Assembly (NCBI GenBank): GCA_020052215.1
Contig: JAGVPN010000125.1
Coordinates: 1 to 9,008, forward strand
DNA length: 9,008 nucleotides
Reading direction: 5' to 3'
From: Syntrophobacterales bacterium
Lineage (GTDB): Bacteria; Desulfobacterota; Desulfobaccia; Desulfobaccales; 0-14-0-80-60-11
A program made the position numbers and the translations under genes. The notes beneath the pieces were generated by a model, which was not told the origin of the DNA, made no database searches, and was given only the letters and a program-made list of their open reading frames with translations. This document shows, piece by piece, positions 5,153 through 9,008 of the stretch; the first letter of the stretch is position 1, and each line of letters begins with the position of its first letter.

Positions 5153-6301
5153 ATGCACAAGATCCTTGAGTGGCCCTTGCCCGTGTCCAGTGGTGTGCAA
5201 TATCTGACGCCGGAAAAAGGCGGCAAGATCTACTTTACCGGGTGGACACCCACTATTGGAGAACTCGACGTCGGCAAGAACACAGTTAAAGAATGGCCTG
5301 TCCCTTGGCGCCCCAAGCCTCCGGCTCTTGGTTACGCCGAAGGCATCACTTACGATCCGAACAGTATCCCCTGGTTTGCGCTCACTGAGGCCGGGACGCC
5401 CCAGGCCGGAATGATCGTCAGTCTCAATCCGAAAACGTCTCTCTTTACGGGCTATGGCGCGGGCGGTTATCCGCGGCATCTCATGTTCGATGCCCAGGGA
5501 AACGTCTGGTATACGGGCTACCAGGGGATTAATAATATTAATCAATGCACCGCGATCGTCGGCACGTTGAACCCCCAGACGCTGGACCAACAATATTGGC
5601 TGCTGCCGCGCCCGTTTATCCCCTGCCCGGAGGCTTTGTGGGTGGATTCCCAGAGAAACGTCTGGATGAGCATTCAGGGTGGGACAGGCATGCAGGATGT
5701 GGCGGCCTTCGCCCGTCTGCAACCCTCAACCGACGAACTCACCTGCTGGTTCATTCCCGCCGCCAACCCGGCAAACTTTCACGGCATCGTCGCAGATGAG
5801 AAGGGCGCAACTGTCTGGATAAGCTATGAAACCTTCCAAAATCCAGACGAAATGGCGGTCTTCAAATTTGATGTCCTCAGCAATACCTGTTTGGGCTATC
5901 CGCATAAACAACCACCGGTTTACGCCCGGCAGATATTCCTGGACAGCCGCGGCACCCCCTGGTTCGCCGATTGGTTCGAGAAAATTAGCACCATCAGCCC
6001 AGTTGCTAAATGCGAAAAAGAGGTAAAAATCGTCTCGAAAACCCTGCGTGTGCAGCAACTCAAGGTGAAGACGAAAACTCATAGGAGAGAAATAGGTCCA
6101 CCCGAGGTTGCCATTATCAAACCCAGGGAGTTCAAGATACCCGTGGTGGAGGGCTGTTACACTGAAAATATTCTCCCACCCAATTACTTCAATTTCGCTC
6201 CCAATCCCGTCGGCGCCATCGCCATCACCCCGGGCAAGCCGGATCGAATCTACTATGCGGTGTGGGCCGTCCAACCCAGAATTGGTTGCTTGCAGCCTTA
6301 A
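5153..6301 (+). CDS. Vgb-like (virginiamycin B lyase / streptogramin lyase-like) beta-propeller protein, function unknown
   Basis: The 382-residue protein shows seven repeats of a blade strand: KIYFTGW (25-31), PWFALTE (73-79), VWYTGYQ (118-124), VWMSIQG (170-176), VWISYE (221-226), PWFADW (269-274) and RIYYAVW (365-371). Several are preceded by 'P..L.FDAQGN' or 'LDSRGT' segments. This is the layout of Vgb/SMP-30-like propellers. Vgb itself linearises streptogramin B, but I cannot confirm its catalytic His/Glu pair here and do not assign that activity. Spacing is 45-52 residues except between the last two motifs (97), where a Lys/Arg-rich insertion (about 285-345) occurs. ATG 5153 is chosen because GAGGAG (5142-5147) lies five bases upstream; an in-frame TTG at 5117 lacks such support. 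No signal peptide is seen with this start. It has seven cysteines. Base composition is more AT-rich than in neighbouring genes. Confidence 0.72.
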   Translation: MHKILEWPLPVSSGVQYLTPEKGGKIYFTGWTPTIGELDVGKNTVKEWPVPWRPKPPALGYAEGITYDPNSIPWFALTEAGTPQAGMIVSLNPKTSLFTGYGAGGYPRHLMFDAQGNVWYTGYQGINNINQCTAIVGTLNPQTLDQQYWLLPRPFIPCPEALWVDSQRNVWMSIQGGTGMQDVAAFARLQPSTDELTCWFIPAANPANFHGIVADEKGATVWISYETFQNPDEMAVFKFDVLSNTCLGYPHKQPPVYARQIFLDSRGTPWFADWFEKISTISPVAKCEKEVKIVSKTLRVQQLKVKTKTHRREIGPPEVAIIKPREFKIPVVEGCYTENILPPNYFNFAPNPVGAIAITPGKPDRIYYAVWAVQPRIGCLQP

Positions 6302-6531
6302 TTCTCAGGATCATTATACCAGTCTCTCCATCCCTTTCCCGCATACCTATCTCTCATTACCAGGTCGCCATCAACCTCCAGGGTGATGGCGATCTGGTGC
6401 CAACGTGTCCCAAGCACCTTGCCTCCAACTATTTCCACCCGCCTGTTGCCCCATAGGTTGCAGTCTCGGATTTGGCTCCTTACTTTATTAGCGGCGCCAC
6501 GGTTCGCCAGCCTTATGCCTAGACCTAATGT
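6298..6531 (-). pseudogene. Possible coding remnant or small ORF lacking an ATG
   Basis: On the minus strand a frame stays open for 77 codons from 6531 down to the TAA at 6298-6300, which overlaps the propeller stop codon. It contains NKVRSQIRDCNLWGNRRVEI, VGGKVLGTRWHQIAITLEV, DGDLVMRDRY and GWRDWYNDPEN, a balanced protein-like composition with several Trp. No ATG opens it. GTG 6438 would give a 46-residue product with only a weak AGGCGG upstream. It may be the 3' end of a decayed gene. A 14-bp stem at 6360-6397 (one G/T pair) lies inside it. I do not recognise the family. Confidence 0.35.
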
Positions 6532-6644
6532 TTATGCTTTATTGGACTATTAAGGTTACGGCTGATCATCGCGTGGATCCACACCTTTTCGTGGTCTTTG
6601 GCGCCAACCGCGACCTGAGGCGGTCGCCAACTTCTCCTGGTCAT
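6525..6644 (-). CDS. Possible small ORF (39 aa), unrecognised
   Basis: ATG 6644 on the minus strand is preceded by GGAGG (6651-6655), seven bases away. It opens a 39-codon frame reading MTRRSWRPPQVAVGAKDHEK and continuing VWIHAMISRN, stopping at TAG 6525-6527. It lies directly upstream of, and in another frame from, the open stretch at 6298-6531. The SD is the main support. Together the two may be pieces of one decayed gene. The rest of 6302-6787 holds nothing else I can support. Confidence 0.25.
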   Translation of the reverse strand: MTRRSWRPPQVAVGAKDHEKVWIHAMISRNLNSPIKHKH

Positions 6645-6787
6645 CTATCGCCTCCGCGCCGGTGGGGCCGTGACCGGCTTCCACTTTGCTTTATCGGAAG
6701 TCCTGTGATAATTATCTGCAAGGAGGAGGGGGAGCTTTTAGCGGTCTGCGGTCAGGAACCATAATAAATCTGGAATTTGCGGAAATC

Positions 6788-6820
6788 TGCTCACTGCTCA
6801 CCGCTCACTGCTTACTGCTT
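6788..6820 (+). repeat. Degenerate heptamer array (TGCTCAC x 4.7) directly before the hydrolase start codon
   Basis: Units are TGCTCAC (6788-6794), TGCTCAC (6795-6801), CGCTCAC (6802-6808), TGCTTAC (6809-6815) and TGCTT (6816-6820). The array ends at the base before the ATG at 6821 and occupies the place of a ribosome binding site. Confidence 0.85.
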
Positions 6821-7627
6821 ATGCTGGTCGCGGCCATACAACTTAACTCCACCCCGGACCTTTCGGCCAACCTGGCCCGGACCCAGGCCTTCGTCGAGGA
6901 GGCCGCCTCCCGGGGCGCCCGGCTGGTGGCCCTGCCGGAGCATTTCGCCTGTTTGGGGCGCGACGCCGACACCGCGGCCGCGGCCCAGACCGTGGACGGC
7001 CCCCTGGTGACCCGCTTCCGGGAGCTGGCCGGCAAACTGGGGATCTTTCTCCTCCTGGGCTCTTTCCCCGAACGCACCCCGGAAAAGGCCCGGCCCTACA
7101 ACACCAGCCTGCTTCTGGGTCCCCGGGGCCAGATTTTGGCCTACTACCGCAAGCTGCATCTGTTCGACGTGGATCTGCCCGGCGCCCCGCCCTCCCGGGA
7201 GTCGGAGTTCACCCAACCGGGCGATGCCGTGGTGACCGCGGCGCTCCCGGGCGAGTCCTTTACCGCCGGGCTGTCCATCTGTTATGACCTGCGCTTCCCC
7301 GAACTCTTCCGGGCCCAGGTCAGTCGCGGGGCCAACCTCTTCCTGGTCCCCGCGGCCTTTACCGCCACCACCGGCCGGGATCACTGGGAAGTGCTGCTCC
7401 GGGCCCGGGCCATCGAGAATTTATCCTACGTGCTGGCGCCGGCCCAATGCGGGCAACCCGTGCCGGGCCGCCGCACCTACGGCCGCTCCCTCATCATTGA
7501 CCCCTGGGGGCTAATCCTGGCCCAGGCCCCGGACGGCGAAGGCGTGATCCTGGCCCGACTGGACTACCAGCGGCTCCAGCGCCTGCGCCGGGAACTCCCC
7601 TGCCTGCGCCACCGGCGCCTGCCGTGA
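6821..7627 (+). CDS. Carbon-nitrogen hydrolase, Nit1-type (probable deaminated glutathione amidase)
   Basis: With the ATG at 6821 the protein is 268 residues, the normal size of the nitrilase-superfamily Nit branch. The catalytic triad is visible: Glu40 in LVALPEHF, Lys111 in YYRKLHLFDV, Cys154 in SICYDLRFPELFR. The KLHLFDVDLPG stretch followed by an ES...PG segment matches the Nit1/NitFhit/YbeM branch, whose known members hydrolyse deaminated glutathione to alpha-ketoglutarate and Cys-Gly in the cytosol as metabolite repair. Substrate here is inferred from family. The frame is open upstream to 6686, but those residues are encoded by the heptamer array and non-conserved sequence, and residue 1 (MLVAAIQLN) fits the family N-terminus. 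No SD directly precedes the ATG. AAGGAGG lies at 6720-6726, nearly 100 bases upstream with no start nearby. Confidence 0.9.
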   Translation: MLVAAIQLNSTPDLSANLARTQAFVEEAASRGARLVALPEHFACLGRDADTAAAAQTVDGPLVTRFRELAGKLGIFLLLGSFPERTPEKARPYNTSLLLGPRGQILAYYRKLHLFDVDLPGAPPSRESEFTQPGDAVVTAALPGESFTAGLSICYDLRFPELFRAQVSRGANLFLVPAAFTATTGRDHWEVLLRARAIENLSYVLAPAQCGQPVPGRRTYGRSLIIDPWGLILAQAPDGEGVILARLDYQRLQRLRRELPCLRHRRLP

Positions 7628-7632
7628 AGGAA

Positions 7633-7646
7633 GCAGTGAGCAGTGA
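7633..7646 (-). repeat. Inverted heptamer pair just after the hydrolase stop
   Basis: Two copies of GCAGTGA (7633-7639 and 7640-7646), the reverse complement of TCACTGC, match the unit of the array at 6788-6820. They start five bases after the hydrolase stop codon. The gene is therefore bracketed by inverted copies of the same heptamer repeat. Confidence 0.75.
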
Positions 7647-7647
7647 T

Positions 7648-7706
7648 GTAGGGCGGGCATTGCCCGCCGATTCCGCTGATTAATTGGTGCGTAAGACGCA
7701 CCCTAC
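7648..7706. repeat. Double-hairpin dispersed repeat (GTAGGGCGGGC ... GCACCCTAC)
   Basis: The left half GTAGGGCGGGCATTGCCCGCC and the right half GGTGCGTAAGACGCACCCTAC are each hairpins. GTAGGG at the left end and CCCTAC at the right end are inverted copies, so the whole is a bipartite palindrome. The family resembles repeats of the GTAGGGTGCGT type common in many bacterial genomes. It fills the gap between the hydrolase and methyltransferase genes. A related half-copy lies inside the ATPase gene at 4109-4132. Confidence 0.8.
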
Positions 7707-7745
7707 GCAAAAACTTTTCGAAGCAGTCTATTTTAGAGGATAACG

Positions 7746-8663
7746 ATGTCGAACCCTTGGCTCACCGCGGTGGGCCGAAACCTGTTTCGCCGGTACCTCA
7801 GCAAATTCCCCCTGCGGGACGGCAAGGCTTGGTTTTATGAGCGCTTCCATGCTGCTCTGGCGCCGACGGAGCGGTATGCTGTGGTCCGGCTGGACAAGGG
7901 CTTCCGCATGAACCTGGACTTAGCCGATCCCGAACAGCTCAAGGTCTATTTCTATGGGCATTACCACGAGAGGTACGAAGCCGACCTGGTGCAGCGGCTC
8001 CTTTCGGGGGATGACGTCTTTTGGGATATCGGCGCCAATGTGGGCTATTTCACCCTGGTGGCGGCCACGGCCCTCAACCACCGCGGCCGGATCATCGCGT
8101 TTGAGCCCGGGAAGAATGCCTATGCCCGGCTGACCGAAAATCTCGCCTTAAATCCCTGGCGGAATATCCAGGCCTACCCCCTGGCCGTCACCGACCGGGA
8201 GGGTGAGGCGGTGCTCCATCTTTTAGGCGACATTGCCGACAGCAGCGCCAGCCTCTACCCGGCCTCCCAGGCCCAGGCCGGCTGCGAGGTCTGCCGGACG
8301 GTGGCCCTGGACCACTTTCTTCGGGAAGAGCATTTACCCCCTCCCAACCTCATCAAGCTGGATGCCGAGGGGGCGGAGCTGGCCGTGCTCCAGGGGGCTA
8401 AGGGCATCATCGCTCACACTCCCCCCCTGTGGCTGATGGAAATGGAAGAAAAGAACTTACAAGCCGCCGGCGCCAGCAAGGCCGCGGTGGCGCAATTCCT
8501 CTACGGCTGCGGCTACCAAGCGGCACACCTCAACAAAGGCCGCTGGTACGCCACCGCCGACCCCGCGGGCGTCAAAGGCCGGAACATCTTCTGGTTCAAT
8601 CCCGGCGTTCAATCCCACCGGCAGCAAGCGGCGCGCCTGCCGGTACAGGGTAACTATCGATAA
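7746..8663 (+). CDS. FkbM-family SAM-dependent methyltransferase
   Basis: The 305-residue protein has the FkbM-type Rossmann methyltransferase core. Motif I is VFWDIGANVGYFTL (91-104, D94 and the Gly loop for S-adenosylmethionine). Acidic motif II is IIAFEPGKNAYARL (E120 binds the ribose), followed by ENLALN. The later motif IKLDAEGAELAVLQGA (203-218) is diagnostic of FkbM proteins. Family members O-methylate sugars or natural products, often on surface glycans; no substrate can be assigned because no glycan gene adjoins it. The N-terminal ~85 residues hold a DLADPEQLKVYFYG segment typical of the family. ATG 7746 has AGAGGA (7735-7740) five bases upstream. No signal peptide or membrane segment is evident. 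The C-terminal tail after about 288 is polar and probably not part of the fold. Length is within the family range. Confidence 0.92.
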   Translation: MSNPWLTAVGRNLFRRYLSKFPLRDGKAWFYERFHAALAPTERYAVVRLDKGFRMNLDLADPEQLKVYFYGHYHERYEADLVQRLLSGDDVFWDIGANVGYFTLVAATALNHRGRIIAFEPGKNAYARLTENLALNPWRNIQAYPLAVTDREGEAVLHLLGDIADSSASLYPASQAQAGCEVCRTVALDHFLREEHLPPPNLIKLDAEGAELAVLQGAKGIIAHTPPLWLMEMEEKNLQAAGASKAAVAQFLYGCGYQAAHLNKGRWYATADPAGVKGRNIFWFNPGVQSHRQQAARLPVQGNYR

Positions 8664-8735
8664 TTTTTCGCAAATTGGTAAATTTGGATATATAGCAGTT
8701 AGTGAATCCAGCCCCCCATTTCCTCCTCGACAAAT

Positions 8736-8766
8736 TTTAGATTTTTGGCCCGGATTATCCTATAAT
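8736..8766 (+). promoter_or_regulatory. Candidate sigma-70 promoter for the right-edge gene
   Basis: A perfect -10 box TATAAT lies at 8761-8766. The best -35 candidate is TTTAGA (8736-8741) with a long 19-base spacer, so the -35 is weak. It sits in an AT-rich stretch after the methyltransferase stop and would start RNA near 8773, about 60 bases before the ATG at 8836. Confidence 0.5.
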
Positions 8767-8775
8767 CTGTCTATC

Positions 8776-8827
8776 CGAGAGGGTTCCGGGAAAAGGGGAG
8801 AATCTGCTTAATATATCGAACCTCTTG
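8776..8827 (+). promoter_or_regulatory. Leader hairpin between the promoter and the right-edge ORF
   Basis: CGAGAGGGTTC (8776-8786) pairs with GAACCTCTTG (8818-8827) over ten base pairs with one bulged G and one G/U pair. It encloses a 31-base purine-rich loop containing AAGGGGAG (8793-8800). The stem ends 8 bases before the ATG at 8836, so it could affect ribosome access. No known riboswitch class is recognised. Confidence 0.4.
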
Positions 8828-8835
8828 CAAAATTC

Positions 8836-9008
8836 ATGAGAATTACCGGTCCATTTGAGGCAACGTTAGCCATTGGGAACTCTCATTCAATGAAACCGTT
8901 CGTTCCTGGCCTTTTTGCTGAAACTCGAGCCGATTTTAGCACATACAGGAGGCACCTCTCCCTGAATCAGCTTACCAAACTGCGGCCAGCCTGGAGACGT
9001 TCAGCTCA
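8836..9008 (+). CDS. N-terminal part of an unrecognised protein, runs off the right edge
   Basis: ATG 8836 opens a frame that stays open for 57 codons to the edge: MRITGPFEATLAIGNSHSMK, PFVPGLFAETRADFSTYRRH, then LSLNQLTKLRPAWRRSA. No in-frame stop interrupts it; the nearest upstream in-frame stop is the TAA just before 8812. A later in-frame ATG (8890) and an internal AGGAGG (8947-8952) mean the true start could be further in. No SD is evident before 8836. The leader has a TATAAT box and a hairpin placed as expected for a gene starting here. I recognise no domain; the second half is basic. Being cut by the edge, it could also be a chance ORF. Confidence 0.4.
   Translation, partial: MRITGPFEATLAIGNSHSMKPFVPGLFAETRADFSTYRRHLSLNQLTKLRPAWRRSA

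Noticed and set aside
5078..5722. 214-codon minus-strand frame opposite the propeller gene
   Set aside because: The plus strand shows repeated blade motifs and an SD at its start. The antisense frame has no recognisable domain.
6360..6397. Strong 14-bp hairpin 60 bases after the propeller stop as a terminator
   Set aside because: No U-tract follows on either strand, and the hairpin lies inside the minus-strand open stretch, so a terminator call is not supported.
6528..6764. 78-codon plus-strand frame before the hydrolase
   Set aside because: Arg/Pro-rich composition, no SD, and the minus strand is more protein-like in the same stretch.
6686..6820. Upstream extension of the hydrolase to an ATG at 6686
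   Set aside because: The added 45 residues are encoded partly by the heptamer array and precede the normal family N-terminus.
6788..6820. CRISPR-like tandem repeat
   Set aside because: The units are 7 bases with no spacers, and no cas genes are present.

Overview
This is a GC-rich bacterial chromosomal window with high-GC third codon positions, Shine-Dalgarno (SD) led genes and an unusual load of small palindromic and heptameric repeats between genes. Gene content (GlgA, a NYN/LabA-type protein, ECF transporter parts, an FkbM methyltransferase) and repeat style would suit a Desulfobacterota/deltaproteobacterium-like Gram-negative. That placement is a guess; no single gene here fixes the lineage. 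I see no rRNA, tRNA, CRISPR array, integrase or transposase.

Layout. On the minus strand, a NYN-domain protein with a cold-shock-like C-terminus (398-1213) lies upstream of the 5' end of glgA (1-246, running off the left edge). The 150-nt gap between them is almost filled by a 131-bp element with perfect 24-bp inverted arms. A 650-nt gap (1214-1862) holds paired hairpins and a TCATTCTGA-type palindromic repeat. On the plus strand follow a membrane protein resembling an ECF transporter S component (1863-2603), a 590-nt repeat-filled gap bracketed by a perfect 18-bp inverted repeat, and a double-ATPase EcfA-EcfA fusion (3194-4918). No EcfT is visible between or beside them. Next come a Vgb-like beta-propeller protein (5153-6301), a 519-nt degenerate region with minus-strand coding remnants, a Nit1-type carbon-nitrogen hydrolase (6821-7627) closely flanked by inverted heptamer arrays, an FkbM-family methyltransferase (7746-8663), and the first 57 codons of an unrecognised gene (8836 to the right edge) behind a candidate promoter and leader hairpin.

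The S protein and the double ATPase probably act together as a micronutrient importer that borrows or has lost its T subunit. The ATPase has a split design: all its substitutions fall in one composite ATP site and the other is canonical. The remaining genes look functionally independent. The most distinctive property of the window is its repeat landscape: about six families of small dispersed elements sit at gene borders, directly before start codons, and in one case inside the reading frame of the ATPase linker.
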